Shown here one piece after another: positions 24,463-36,384 of a stretch of DNA of 64,000 bases. The notes under the pieces are model-generated. The model was not told the origin of the DNA, made no database searches, and saw nothing but the letters and a program-made list of their open reading frames with translations. Every line of letters starts with the position of its first letter. The first letter of the stretch is position 1. The stretch spans positions 244,454,124 through 244,518,123 of the forward strand of contig NC_061514.1 of NCBI RefSeq assembly GCF_022539505.1, given 5' to 3'. This DNA is from Lolium rigidum (lineage: Eukaryota; Streptophyta; Magnoliopsida; Poales; Poaceae). Made by a program: the position numbers and the translations under genes.

Positions 24463-26133
24463 TGATGTCTACGGGTGCTTCTATTCTTGTAGACAGTGTT
24501 GGGCCTCCAAGAGCAGAGGTTTGTAGAACAGCAGCAAGTTTCCCTTAAGTGGATCACCCAAGGTTTATCGAACTCAGGGAGGAAGAGGTCAAAGATATCC
24601 CTCTCATGCAACCCCGCAACCACAAAGCAAGAAGTCTCTTGTGTCCCCAACACACCTAATAGGTGCACTAGTTCGGCGAAGAGATAGTGAAATACAGGTG
24701 GTATGAATAAGTATGAGCAGATAGTAACTTGCAGCGATAGTAACGCAGCGGTAGTAACACGGTAAAACAAGTAAACAAGCAGCGATAGCGATATTTAGGA
24801 ACAAGGCCTAGGGATTACACTTTCACTAGTGGACACTCTCAACATTGATCACATAACGGAATAGATAAATGCATACTCTACACTCTCTTGTTGGATGATG
24901 AACACATTGCGTAGGATTACACGAACCCTCAATGCCGGAGTTAACAAGCTCCACAATTCAATGTTCATATTTAAATAACCTTAGAGTGCATAACAGATCA
25001 ACATAACTAAACCAAGTACTAACATAGCATGCACACCGTCACCTTCACACCATGTAGGAGGAATAGATCACATCAATACCATCATAGCAATAGTTAACTT
25101 CATAATCTACAAGAGATCATAATCATAGCCTACGCCAAGTACTAACACGGATGCACACACTGTCACTATTACACCGTGCAGGAGGAATAAAACTACTTTA
25201 ATAACATCACTATAGTAGCACATAGATAAATTGTGATACAAAACACATTGCAATCATAAAGAGATATAAATAAGCACTTCACTACGCCATTCATAACAGT
25301 GAATAAGTATTCTGTGAAATATAGCCTAAGAGACCCACACGGTGCACACACTGTCACCTTTACACACGTGGGACAAGGAGTCTCCGGAGATCACATAAGT
25401 AAAACCCACTTGACTAGCATAATGACATCTAGATTACAAGCATCATCATATGAATCTCAATCATGTAAGGCAGCTCATGAGATTATTGTATTGAAGTACA
25501 TAGGAGAGAGATTAACCACATAGCTACCGGTACAGCCCCGAGCCTCGATGGAGAACTACTCCTCCTCATGGGAGACAGCGAGCGTTGATGGAGATGGCGG
25601 TGGTGTCGATGGAGAAGCCTTCCGGGGGCACTTCCCCGTCCCGGCGGCGTGCCGGAACAGAGACTCCTGTCCCCCAGATCTTGGCTTCGCGATGGCGGCG
25701 GCTCTGGAAGGTTTCTCGTACCGTGGCTTTTTTGTATCGAGGTTTTAGGTATGGGACCTTTATATAGGCGAAGAGGCGGCCTCAGAAGGTCGAAGGGGCG
25801 ACGACACCATAGGGCCGCGCGGCCAGGGGGTGGGCCGCGCCACCCTATCATCTGGGGGCCCTGTGGCCCCCTCTGGCGGCTCTCGGGTGTTCTGGATGCT
25901 TCCGGGCAAAATAGGAACCTGGGCGTTGATTTCGTCCAATTCCGAGAATATTTCGTTACTAGGATTTCTGAAACCAAAAACAGCAGAAAACAGAACTGGC
26001 ACTTCGGCATCTTGTTAATAGGTTAGTTCCAGAAAATGCATAAATATGACATAAAGTGTGCATAAAACATGTAGATATCATCAATAATGTGGCATGGAAC
26101 ATAAGAAATTATCGATACGTCGGAGACGTATCA
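24463..26133 (-). repeat. Element E 3' LTR (left copy)
   Basis: 1671 bp; matches 29472-31164. A minus-strand CCTATATAAAGG-like TATA box lies at about 25757-25768; in the right copy the same place is altered by one base (30789-30796). Confidence 0.93.
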
Positions 26134-26146
26134 GCATCCCCAAGCT
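26134..26146 (-). other. Polypurine tract of element E
   Basis: The minus strand reads AAGCTTGGGGATGC directly before the LTR start TGATACGTC, the same motif family as in D. Confidence 0.75.
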
Positions 26147-28583
26147 TAGTTTCTGCTCGTCCCGAGCAGGTAAACGATAAACAAAGATAATTTCTGGAGT
26201 GACATGCCATCATAAACTTGATCATATTGTAAACATATGTAATGAATGCAGCGATCAAAACAATGGTAATGACATGAGTAAACAACTGAATCATAAAGCA
26301 AAGACTTTTCATGAATAGTACTTCAAGACAAGCATCAATAAGTCTTGCATAAGAGTTAACTCATAAAGCAATAAATCAAAGTAAAGGTATTGAAGCAACA
26401 CAAAGGAAGATTAAGTTTCAGCGGTTGCTTTCAACTTATAACATGTGTATCTCATGGATAATTGTCAACATAGAGTAATATAACAAGTGCAATATGCAAG
26501 TATGTAGGAATCAATGCACAGTTCACACAAGTGTTTGCTTCTTGAGGTGGAGAGAAATAGGTGAACTCGACTCAACATAAAAGTAAAAGAAAGGTCCTTC
26601 AAAGAGGAAAGCATCGATTGCTATATTTGTGCTAGAGCTTTGGTTTTGAAAACATATAGAGAGCATAAAAGTAAAATTTTGAGAGGTGTTTGTTGTTGTC
26701 AACGAATGGTAATGGGTACTCTAACTACCTTATCAACCAGACTTTCAAGAGCGGCTCCCATGAAGGACGTTATCTCTACCAGACAAGGTAGATCATCCCT
26801 CTTCTCTTTTGTTTACACATGTATTTTAGTTTCATTATTTATGGATGACACTCCTCCCAACCTTTTGCTTACACAAGCCATGGCTAACCGAATCCTCGGG
26901 TGCCTTCCAACAATCACATACCATGAAGGAGTGTCTATTTGCAAAATTAAGTTGCTTACCGATGAATCGAGCAAAACATGTGAAGTGAATTATTAATGCA
27001 AGTTAATTAATCGGAGTGGGAACCCCATTGCCGACTCTTTTTGCAAAATTATTGGATAAGCGGATGAGCCACTAGTCCATTGGTGAAAGTCTGTCCGAAG
27101 TAAATGACAAGATCGAAAGATAAAACACCACATACTTCCTCATGAGCTATAAAACATTGACACAAATCAGAGGTGATAAATTTTGAATTATTTAAAGGTA
27201 GCACTCAAGCAATTTACTTTGGAATGGCGGAGAAATACCATGTAGTAGGTAGGTATGGTGGACACAAATGGCATAGTGGTTGGCTCAAGGATTTTGGATG
27301 CATGAGAAGTACTCCATCTCGATACAAGGCTTAGGCTAGCAAGGTTGTTTGAAGCAAACACAAGCATAAACTAGTACATCAAAACTTACATAAAAAACAT
27401 ATTACAAGCATTATAAGACTATACATTGTCTTCCCTGTTGTTCAAACACCTCACTAGAAAATATCTAGACTCTAGAGAAACCACTCATGCAAACCAAATT
27501 TTAACAAGCTCTATGTATTTCTTCACTAATAGGTGCAAATTATATGATGCAAGAGCTTAAACATGAGCACGACAATTTCCAAGTATCAAATTATTCAAGA
27601 CATTTTAGAATTACTACATGTAGCATTTTCCAATTTCAACCATATAACAATTAACGAAGCAGTTTCAACCCTCGCCATGAAAAATAAAAGCTAAGAACAC
27701 ATGTGTTCATATGAACCAGCGGAGCGTGTCTCTCTCCCACACAAGCATTTATTCAAACAAAAACAAAAACAAAAACAAACCGACGCTCCAAGCAAAGTAC
27801 ATAAGATGTGACCGAATAAAAATATAGTTTCAAGAGAAGGAACCTGATAATTTGTCGATGAAGAAGGGGATGCCTTGGGCATCCCCAAGCTTAGACGCTT
27901 GAGTCTTCTTAGAATATGCAGGGGTGAACCACCGGGGCATCCCCAAGCTTAGAGCTTTCACTCTCCTTGATCATATTGTATCATACTCCTCTCTTGATCC
28001 TTGAAAACTTCCTCCACACCAAACTCGAAACAACTCATTAGAGGGTTAGTGCACAATAAAAATTAACATGTTCAGAGGTGACACAATCATTCTTAACACT
28101 TCTGGACATTGCATAAAGCTACTGGACATTAATGGATCAAAGAAATTCATCCAACATAGCAAAAGAGGCAATGCGAAATAAAAGGCAGAATCTGTCAAAA
28201 CAGAACAGTCCGTAAATATGGATTTTATTAGGGCACCAGACTTGCTCAAATGAAAATGCCCAAATTGAATGAAAGTTGCGTACATATCTGAGGATCACTC
28301 ACGTAAATTGGCTTAATTTTCTGAGTTACCTACAGAGAATTAGACCCAGATTCGTGACAGCAAAGAAATCTGTTTCTGCGCAGTAATCCAAATCTAGTAT
28401 CAACCTTTCTATCAACGACTTTACTTGGCACAACAAAACACAAAACTAAGATAAGGAGAGGTTGCTACAGTAGTAAACAACTTCCAAGACACAAATATAA
28501 AACAAAGTACTGTAGCAAAATAACACATGGGTTATCTCCCAAGAAGTTCTTTCTTTATAGCCATTAAGATGGGCTCAACAGTT
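26147..28583 (-). other. Element E 3' untranslated region
   Basis: AT-rich region homologous to that of D, with inverted copies of AAGCTTGGGGATGCCC at 27877-27892 and 27935-27950. It also contains the antisense ORF listed separately. No pol frame. Confidence 0.6.
26706..26996 (+). CDS. Conserved antisense ORF in element E
   Basis: A 96-residue frame from ATG 26706, opposite to the element. It shares AAPMKDVISTRQGRSSLFSF, LLTQAMANRILGCLP and GVSICKIKLL with the antisense ORF of D, with a few substitutions and a small indel near VSLFMDDTPPN that keep the frame open. Unknown function; may be passive conservation. Confidence 0.3.
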   Translation: MVMGTLTTLSTRLSRAAPMKDVISTRQGRSSLFSFVYTCILVSLFMDDTPPNLLLTQAMANRILGCLPTITYHEGVSICKIKLLTDESSKTCEVNY

Positions 28584-29240
28584 TTAATGATGCACTCGCA
28601 AGAAATAGTATTGGAAGCAAAAGAGAGCATCAAGAGGCAAATTCAAAACAAATTTAAGCCTAACATGCTTCCTATGAAAAGGAATCTTGTAAATAAACAA
28701 GTTCATGAAGAGCAAAGTAACAAGCATAGGAAGATAAAACAAGTGTAGCTTCAAAAATTTCAGCACATAGAGAGGCATTTTAGTAACATGAAAATTTCTA
28801 CAACCATATTTTCCTCTCTCATAATAACTTTCAGTAGCATCATGAGCAAACTCAACAATATAACTATCACATAAAGCATTCTTATCATGAGTCTCATGCA
28901 TAAAATTAGTACTACTCCCAACATAAGCATAATCAATTTTATTAGTTGTAGTGGGAGCAAATTCAACAAAATAGCTATCAAATATAGGAGGCATATTGTA
29001 AACATAATCAAATTTATCCTCCATAACAGGCGGTAACAAAAGACTACTATCATTATAATCATCATATATGGGAGGCAAAGTATCATGAAAGAAAATTTTC
29101 TCCTCAATGCTTGGGGGACTAAAAATATCATGCTCATCAAAGCCAGCTTCCCCAAGCTTAGAATTTCCCATATCATTATCAACAATGGTGTTCAAAGCAT
29201 TCATACTAATATTACTACCAGCATGCAAATAAGATTCCAT
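28584..29240 (-). CDS. Element E ORF: unknown protein related to the D ORF
   Basis: Intact 218-codon frame from ATG 29240. The first 110 residues are acidic and repetitive (PPIYDDYNDSS, PPVMEDKFDYVYNMPP, PPIFDSYFVEF), with a recurring PP-phi-x-D-x-Y/F pattern of about 25 residues. The last 90 residues match D: YYERGKYGCRN, hydrophobic LHLFYLPMLVTLLFMNLFIY, HRKHVRLK, DALFCFQYYFLRVHH. No stop or frameshift, unlike the neighbouring gag and pol genes. The acidic N-terminal half differs from D, so the C-terminal block is the conserved unit. Unknown function; a membrane-anchoring segment is possible. Confidence 0.55.
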   Translation of the reverse strand: MESYLHAGSNISMNALNTIVDNDMGNSKLGEAGFDEHDIFSPPSIEEKIFFHDTLPPIYDDYNDSSLLLPPVMEDKFDYVYNMPPIFDSYFVEFAPTTTNKIDYAYVGSSTNFMHETHDKNALCDSYIVEFAHDATESYYERGKYGCRNFHVTKMPLYVLKFLKLHLFYLPMLVTLLFMNLFIYKIPFHRKHVRLKFVLNLPLDALFCFQYYFLRVHH

Positions 29241-29444
29241 AGGTTTTTCTTCGCATCAAACCATCCATGTCTTAAATCAGGAAATAGAATAAGAAGCTCA
29301 TTGTTGTTCATTATGCCAAACTAGTGTAAACAAGAAACAAAAAGATGCAATTGCAGGATCTAAAGGAAATAGCTTCGAGTACTTACAACGGTGAAAATAG
29401 CTTAGTAGCCGAGATCCGGAGTGTGAGTACCTTTTACCTTTCCT

Positions 29445-29461
29445 CCCCGGCAACGGCGCCA
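29445..29461 (-). other. Primer-binding site of element E (tRNA-Asp type)
   Basis: The minus strand reads TGGCGCCGTTGCCGGGG, the standard Athila primer site, 10 bases inside the right LTR (29472). Confidence 0.88.
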
Positions 29462-29471
29462 GAAAAGTGCT

Positions 29472-31164
29472 TGATGTCTACGGGTGCTTCTATTCTTGTA
29501 GACAGTGTTGGGCCTCCAAGAGCGAGAGGTTTGTAGAACGAGCAGCAAGTTTCCCTTAAGTGGATCACCCAAGGTTTATCGAACTCAGGGAGGAAGAGGT
29601 CAAAGATATCTCTCTCATGCAACCCCGCAACCACAAAGCAAGAAGTCTCTTGTGTCCCCAACACACCTAATAGGTGCACTAGTTCGGCGAAGAGATAGTG
29701 AAATATAGGTGGTATGAATAAGTATGAGCGAGTAGTAACGCAGCAGATGAGTAACGCAGCAGAGTAGTAACGCAGCGATAGTAACACGATAGAAACGAGT
29801 AAACAAGCAGCGATAGCGATATTTAGGAACAAGGCCTAGGGATTACACTTTCACTAGTGGACACTCTCAACATTGATCACATAATAGAATAGATAAATGC
29901 ATACTCTACACTCTCTTGTTGGATGATGAACACATTGCGTAGGATTACACGAACCCTCAATGCCGGAGTTAACAAGCTCCACAATTCAATGTTCATATTT
30001 AAATAACCTTAGAGTGCATAACAGATCAACATAACTAAACCAAGTACTAACATAGCATGCACACTCGTCACCTTCACACCATGTAGGAGGAATAGATCAC
30101 ATCAATACCATCATAGCAATAGTTAACTTCATAATCTACAAGAGATCATAATCATAGCCTACGCCAAGTACTAACACGGATGCACACACCGTCACTATTA
30201 CACCGTGCGGGAGGAATAAAACTACTTTAATAACATCACTAGAGTAGCACATAGATAAATTGTGATACAAAACACATTGCAATCATAAAGAGATATAAAT
30301 AAGCACTTCACTACGCCATTCATAACAGTGAATAAGTATTCTGTGAAATATAGCCTAAGAGACCCACACGGTGCACACACTGTCACCTTTACACACGTGG
30401 AACAAGGAGTCTCCGCAGATCACATAAGTAAAACCCACTTGACTAGCATAATGACATCTAGATTACAAGCATCATCATATGAATCTCAATCATGTAAGGC
30501 AGCTCATGAGATTATTGTATTGAAGTACATAGGAGAGAGATTAACCACATAGCTACCGGTACAGCCCCGAGCCTCGATGGAGAACTACTCCCTCCTCATG
30601 GGAGACAAAGCAGCGTTGATGGAGATGGCGGTGGTGTCGATGGAGAAGCCTTCCGGGGCACTTCCCCGTCCCGCGGCGTGCCGGAACAGAGACTCCTGTC
30701 CCCCAGATCTTGGCTTCGCGATGGCGGCGGCTCTGGAAGGTTTCTCGTACCGTGGCTTTTTCGTATCGAGGTTTTAGGTCTGGGACCTTTATACAGGCGA
30801 AGAGGCGGCCTCAGAAGGTCGAAGGGGCGACAACACCATAGGGCCGCGCGGCCAGGGGGTGGGCCGCGCCACCCTATCATCTGGGGGCCCTGTGGCCCCC
30901 CTCTGGCGGCTCTCGGGTGTTCTGGATGCTTCCGGGCATAATAGGAACCTGGGCGTTGATTTCGTCCAATTCCGAGAATATTTCGTTACTAGGATTTCGA
31001 AACCAAAAACAGCAGAAAACAGAGAATCGGCACTTCGGCATCTTGTTAATAGGTTAGTTCCAGAAAATGCATAAATATGACATAAAGTGTGCATAAAACA
31101 TGTAGATATCATCAATAATGTGGCATGGAACATAAGAAATTATCGATACGTCGGAGACGTATCA
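29472..31164 (-). repeat. Element E 5' LTR (right copy)
   Basis: 1693 bp copy of 24463-26133. Most differences are single-base indels, several at CGAG/CAG sites, plus a short-repeat difference near 29725-29790. Confidence 0.93.
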
Positions 31165-31169
31165 GTAAC

Positions 31170-32892
31170 CGGCGTTGCCATCCATGAAGCTTAAAACCTT
31201 ATGACCAGCCACTGCATTGATCAACGTCTCAGCTACTGGCATAGGGTACTCATCCTTTGGAGTGGCTCTGTTGAGATCGCGAAAATCTATGGCGACGCGC
31301 CATCGGCCGTCCTTCTTCTCCACAGGTACGATACTAGATATCCACTCAGCGTACCTGCATGGCCTGATGAACCCGGCGCTCAACATCTTCTCAATCTCCT
31401 TCTTGACTTCTTCTAGAATTTCGGCCTTCATCTGTCGTGCTCGTTGCTGGAACGGCCGAAATCCTTTCTTGAGAGGTAGCCGATGCTCAATGATGCTCCT
31501 GTCTAGCCCGGGCATCTCTGTATAATCCCAGGCAAAACAATCTGGGTATTCTTTCAACAAAGCTATCATGAGGCCCCTCAGATGTGAATCTAACTTTTTG
31601 CTGATAAATGTTGGTCGTGGCTTATCCCCAGGACCAATGTCGATCTCTTCTAGCTCATCAGCTGGCGTAAACCCATACCCTAGCTTTCCATCGCATGTTA
31701 GATCGACGTTGAACACAGGCAGAACGTATGGCGAGGATAATTTTGGCCGATTGCTGGAATCGGCCTCCATGTTGATTGAGTTGCTCAATGAAGGTTTACA
31801 ACTTGTACGTGCTCCCTTACAGGAGGAAGCCTTCCTACCACGACTACGTGACATGTTTGAAGTGAGATCCTTGCTTTTTCATTTTTTGGGGCCGATCGCA
31901 GGGATCGGCCTTGCCACGTATGTCGATGGGTGTTGCTCTTGTTACTCTATCAGGCCGGTGGATAAGACCAGCCTCACCCCGTTTTTTGTCACCTCGATGC
32001 GATCACAGCCGTCCAAACTGATTCCAGAGAGCGGTTCTTGGTCTTCCGAGTCCCAAATGTTCATGCCGGCTATCGAGACGTCGATCGAGTCATCCGCATG
32101 CACGACTTCTACGTCGTCTCCATCCCATCGTATCGTGCATTGGTGCATTGTAGATGGAATGCATCAGTTGGCGTGAATCCAATCCCTTCCTAACAGGGCA
32201 GCGTAGGTGCTCTTGCTGTCGACAATGAAGAATGTCGTTGGGATCGTCTTTCGGCCTATGGTTAAATCCACGTTCAGGACACCTTGCGTCCCTGACGCTT
32301 GGCCGTTGAAATCATTTAGTGTGACGTTGGTCTTGATCAGATCTGCACTGGAGCGGCCCAAACGCCGTAGCATGGAATAAGGCATTATATTGACCGCTGC
32401 TCCCGTGTCAACCAACATCCTGCCGACGGGCTGCCCCTTGATATAACCCTTTAGGTACAGGGCCTTCATGTGTTTGTAGCCCTTCTCCCGTGGCTTTTCG
32501 AAGATGACAGGCCGTAGACCACAGTCAAACTGTGCTATCGGCACTTCTTCAGTTCCTGGGGCACGAAACTCTGATGGAAGGAAGAACACCATGTTTGTGC
32601 CAGCCGATGTACCCACATCGGCTTTTTCTTGCTTGGGACGCCAAGCTTTCTTTGGTGGATGTGTCTCTTCGTCCAAAGTCTGTTGAATTTTCACGGCCAG
32701 ATCAGGCCGCGCTTTCCTCAACGTGTGCAAGTATCGCGCTTTGGCTTGCTCCAAGCTGCGCAGCCGCTGAACCCTATGCTTTTGGGAGTGACTGAGTCCA
32801 TCGGGGCACCACCTTGGCCGGTGGTACCTATCCTCTTCTTCATCTTCTGACTCCTCAAAGTCTTCATCTTGAGAGGACTCAGCACGTTTGTT
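31170..32892 (-). pseudogene. Element C protease and start of reverse transcriptase
   Basis: Protease motif MLVDTGAAVNIMPYSML with D-T-G active site (Athila/Tat style), followed by LLGRDWIHAN, a TGA (32164-32166), a further in-frame stretch to a stop at 31942, then RT fingers: ECR-type start GLDRSIIEHRLPLKKG, VEKKDGRWRVAIDFRDLN, and PKDEYPMPV, up to SFMDGNAGY where E is inserted. The frame is the same throughout but has at least three stops between 31855 and 32895. Dead copy. Confidence 0.82.
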
Positions 32893-34913
32893 CTATGGCG
32901 GGAGAGGTCCTAGACGCTTGAAAACTGAAACGTCTCCTGCATCCTTCTTCCGACGTCTACACTCTGGGCAGTTGTCGATCGTAGGCAATCGGCTCATCCC
33001 CGAGTCCCAGCAGTGTTTAAAGAAGGGACAGTCCCATTGTCTATCCATGTCCTCCTGCTCCCTTAACCTCTCCTTAGCGCGGTGCTCACGTCCTTCGTCG
33101 CCTCTGTCATGCCAACGGTACCTTCCTTTGTCTTCATCGGACCGATTGTATCTCTCGTCGTTTCTGTCGTACTGCCGACGTCGGTCATACTGATACTCAT
33201 ACTTGTTGAGGAGATGCGTGGAAAGTGGCTTTTGGTATCGCACGCTTCTCACTTGTTCCTTGGTGAGGTACCGCTTGTCATCATATCGGGGCCGGTCGCG
33301 TGGATCGGCCTCCTCCTTTTCCTTGTTGCGGGAGTGACTGCTTTCCTCTTTATCCTTGCCATGGTGGCGCTCAGGCCCCTGCCATGTTAACATCGAATGA
33401 GAAATCCAGTCGACGCCTCGCGGAGTGGTTAGGTTCCACCATGTTGACGCCGAGGGAACGGATGTGTGTCCACTTTCATGGCAAAGCCGTCCGAAGAGCA
33501 ATCGGCCTTGTTCTATCGCCACTTGGATCTGCGCGACGAAACACCTTGCAGTCATTGGTGGTATGGGTGAACGAGTGATGCCATTTGCAGTACGGCCTCC
33601 CGTTCATTTCTTGTGCTGTAGGGATTTTATGGCCTTCGGGTAACTTCAGCTGCTTCTCCTTAAGCAAAAGATCAAAAATCTGCTCAGCCTTGCTCAAATC
33701 GAAGTCAAACCCTCTTGGAGGCCCTTGTGGTTTTACCCACTTGCAGGACACGGGGTTTGCCCCCCGAGTCCACTCAGCTACAGCCACCTCTAGATCTGGC
33801 GCCGGATCTTCAGCTTCTTCTCTCTCAACGAGGCCTACCGGACGCTTGAACTTGTCCTGGTACAATTCAGGGTGCCGCTGCTCATACGATGTGAGTTTCT
33901 GTACCATGTGTGACAGTGGAACTGCTACTCGCTTGGGAAGTTAGATCCTTGATCGGCGTTGCGAGGCCCGATCGCGCGGATCGATCGCTTCCTTCTCGGA
34001 TAAACGAACCGAATAACATCGGTTCCCGAGCGATCATGAAACGTTGGATGTATTCGAGATCATCGTTTCTCCCCGCTTCGCCGCACTCGTGTCGGATCGG
34101 CAATGCCGGCCTCGGTAGCTTCGAGTGATATTGCACGTGAAACTGCTCCTCCATTTGCTTCCACGTCCGGACTGAGTTTGGTGGCAACGACGTGTACCAT
34201 CCAAAGGCTGATCCCGTCAGAGATTGTGCGAAAAACCTCACACGTAACTGGTCTGACGCTGAAATCATGCCCAGCTGCGCCAAATATCGGCTTACATGCT
34301 CTATTGAGCTAGATCCTTCTGCTCCATTGAATTTTGAGAATTCAGGGAGCCGATACTTGGGTGGCAGCGGGATCAGGTCATACTCGTCAGGGTACGGCTT
34401 GGAATAGCCGATTGTCTTCCTCTTCGGCAGGATGCCGAATTGGTCTCTCAAGATAGTGCCGATCTGCTCCATGGCATTGGCTGTAGGGACCGAGCCTTCA
34501 TGACTCGTTCCAGTAGCATATTTAGCCAGCCATGCTTGTTTATCAGCATCTACTCCAGACATCCCTGTTGGTGCGATCTGGCCTGTACGCGCCAAGGCAT
34601 TGCAGTCCGGCACGTATGTGCACACGTACCCATGCGGGATCTCCTTAGGCGGCTCATATAGGAACTGGCAATTGCTAGGATCGCCTCCAACCTTGTAGAC
34701 GACGTACGCCGGTGAACCCGGCGGCTCTGGCGCTGCAAGCGCGAATGGTAGCGGCGGTCTGATCTGGAGCGGTACTTCTCCCTGGTGAGTCCCTAGGGTA
34801 GGTCCTGACGGGGAGTACTGATGCTTCATAATTTCCTGCACCACACGGACCGCGACGCGCTCGAGAGTATTCACCAGGCTCTCAGAATAGCGGTGTAGAG
34901 AATGAGCCGCCAT
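32893..34913 (-). pseudogene. Element C gag (frameshifted)
   Basis: Starts at ATG 34913. The first frame (to about 33882) has a Pro-rich N terminus and the capsid-like block RLPEFSKFNG, SSSIEHVSRYLAQLG, FGWYTSLPPNSVRTWKQMEE. The next frame (33476-33907) has a knuckle-like CKWHHSFTHTTNDC. The third frame (32893-33555) has a highly charged KDKEESSHSRNKEKEE stretch and a Cys-rich WDCPFFKHCWDSGMSRLP...NCPEC block that is probably zinc-binding. Two frameshifts and a TAG break it. Gag of Tat-lineage elements has this two-part, long design. Confidence 0.8.
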
Positions 34914-35213
34914 GTAAGTGATTTCTCGGCGCGAGCTCTAGTACGTTCCTCCGAAGGGGTAGACAGGTCCACTCCGTCAAGAACACCTTCGGGGAGAACC
35001 CTTTCCACCTTACGCCATGTGAACGGGTCCTTACGAAAGAGCCGATGAGATCGGCTTCCAAGATGGCTTTCATCTCATCATACTTCTTCTTCGCTCTTCG
35101 GGCGGATCTGCGTACGTGGTCGGTTCGCCAACCACCTCATCCACGGCTTTTGACATGGTTGCTGCGGACGTCGATGTTGTTATTGCGAGTGTCCCACCGG
35201 GCGTGCCGGAATG
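34914..35213 (-). other. Element C leader and putative primer-binding site
   Basis: Short leader between right LTR and gag. On the minus strand the bases after the LTR read CATTCCGGCACGCCCGGTGGG (35193-35213), which looks like the Tat-lineage primer region, but I could not match it to a specific tRNA with certainty. Confidence 0.45.
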
Positions 35214-36384
35214 TGTTGCGGTCGAAACCCACCGGCGAGCAACGACGGGCAACACGAGTAGAGCCGGGAGGCTCCCGGGATTGCGGGCGACCCTGGTCCC
35301 TCGGGCGATGGCCCGCAATGCCTTCTGGCACACGCGTCCTGGTGCTTACGAGGGCGTGCCACCTGACCTATACCTGGTCAGGAAGGTGATGGATTGCTTC
35401 GACTAGTTTCCTGCATGGCAAACACGTAAACATTAAATACGAGCCCCTATCGACTCTTAAGTTGTTATGTGGATCGGCTCAAAGAGCCGATTACCCCATG
35501 GTTCATGTTAGATTTATAAGGACATGGGGATCATGCTTTATCAATATCAAGCTAAGCTAATCTACGATAGTCTAGGGTTTTCACCGTATAATCGGAACAT
35601 CCTATGCGTAATTGAGCCTAGCGAGATACGTAAGATGATGGAAAACCAACCCTAAAGAGGCCTAAAAACCAACATGAAGTTGATCCCCGGAACAATCCCT
35701 CTAGAGCTTAGTAAACCACACCTTACGCGCTACCGGATCCTTCAACTCGTTTATAAGGCCTAACCATACGGATATCAAACCAATCCTTGAAGAACAAGGA
35801 GCAACTATAAGCTGATTAGATCTACTCAATAATGAACAAGCAAGATGCTGCCCCTACACCTAAAATAGGTGTAAGGGCAGCTAGATATCGAGGGGTAGCG
35901 TAGCTAAACAAGTGCATCGTGAAAGCATTGTGATCAACCCCAAAACACCTAAGATAAGGGTGTTGCTCGCCATCAAAAAGGCTTCGAGCACGAGCAACAC
36001 CAAAAACGAATAAGCGATATCTGCCTACATCGCAAGATGCGATCTAGGCGGCATGTTGCTTACCCGGGAGAAACCCTCGAAACAAGGGGTGGCGATGCGC
36101 CTAGATTGATTTGTTGTGAACGTGATCGTCCTCTTTCTCAATAACCCTAGATACATATTTATAGTCCGTAGACTTTCTAACTTGGGAATAAACCCAACCG
36201 TGTACGAGCTAAACTCTATCTCTTAATTCTAACCGACACGTATCCTACTATATTTACGAGATACACGGGCAATCTTGCCCAAACTTCTTGTACAAGGCCG
36301 GTTCGGGAATATCTTCCATGTATATCTTCTAAGCCCATTTAATCACGGCCCATCTCCAGACTTGGTTAAATTCTGGTGATAACA
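35214..36384 (-). repeat. Element C 5' LTR (right copy)
   Basis: Uninterrupted 1171-bp LTR from TGTTGCGGTC to GATAACA; reference copy for the split left LTR. Confidence 0.92.

Larger units (their letters stand above)
24463..31164 (-). mobile_element. Element E: non-autonomous Athila-type LTR retrotransposon inside RT of C
   Basis: LTRs TGATGTCTACGGG...GACGTATCA at 24463-26133 and 29472-31164, with perfect TSD GTAAC (24458-24462, 31165-31169). The tRNA-Asp primer site is next to the right LTR and the purine tract next to the left, so it reads on the minus strand. The interior of 3.3 kb has one element-sense ORF (28584-29240) homologous to the end of the D ORF and no pol. The reading frame of C resumes across the insertion (GNAGY, then NQIF), confirming a simple insertion. 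Confidence 0.93.
12504..36384 (-). mobile_element. Element C: Tat-lineage Ty3/gypsy retrotransposon, inserted in gag of B
   Basis: Right LTR 35214-36384 and left LTR 12504-20486 (split by D) start TGTTGCGGTC and end GGTGATAACA. The minus strand carries, from right to left, gag, protease, reverse transcriptase, RNase H, a second RNase H of the archaeal type, and integrase. A dual RNase H and an additional ORF antisense to pol near the 3' LTR are hallmarks of the Tat lineage. The purine tract is next to the left LTR. Coding frames are broken by at least four frameshifts, several stops and element E. A clean 5-bp TSD is not visible (ATGAA on the left, GAAGC on the right). Confidence 0.88.

Noticed and set aside
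30577..31074. Frames in the LTRs of E on both strands
   Set aside because: GC-rich LTR sequence; no start context, domain or conservation between the two LTR copies.
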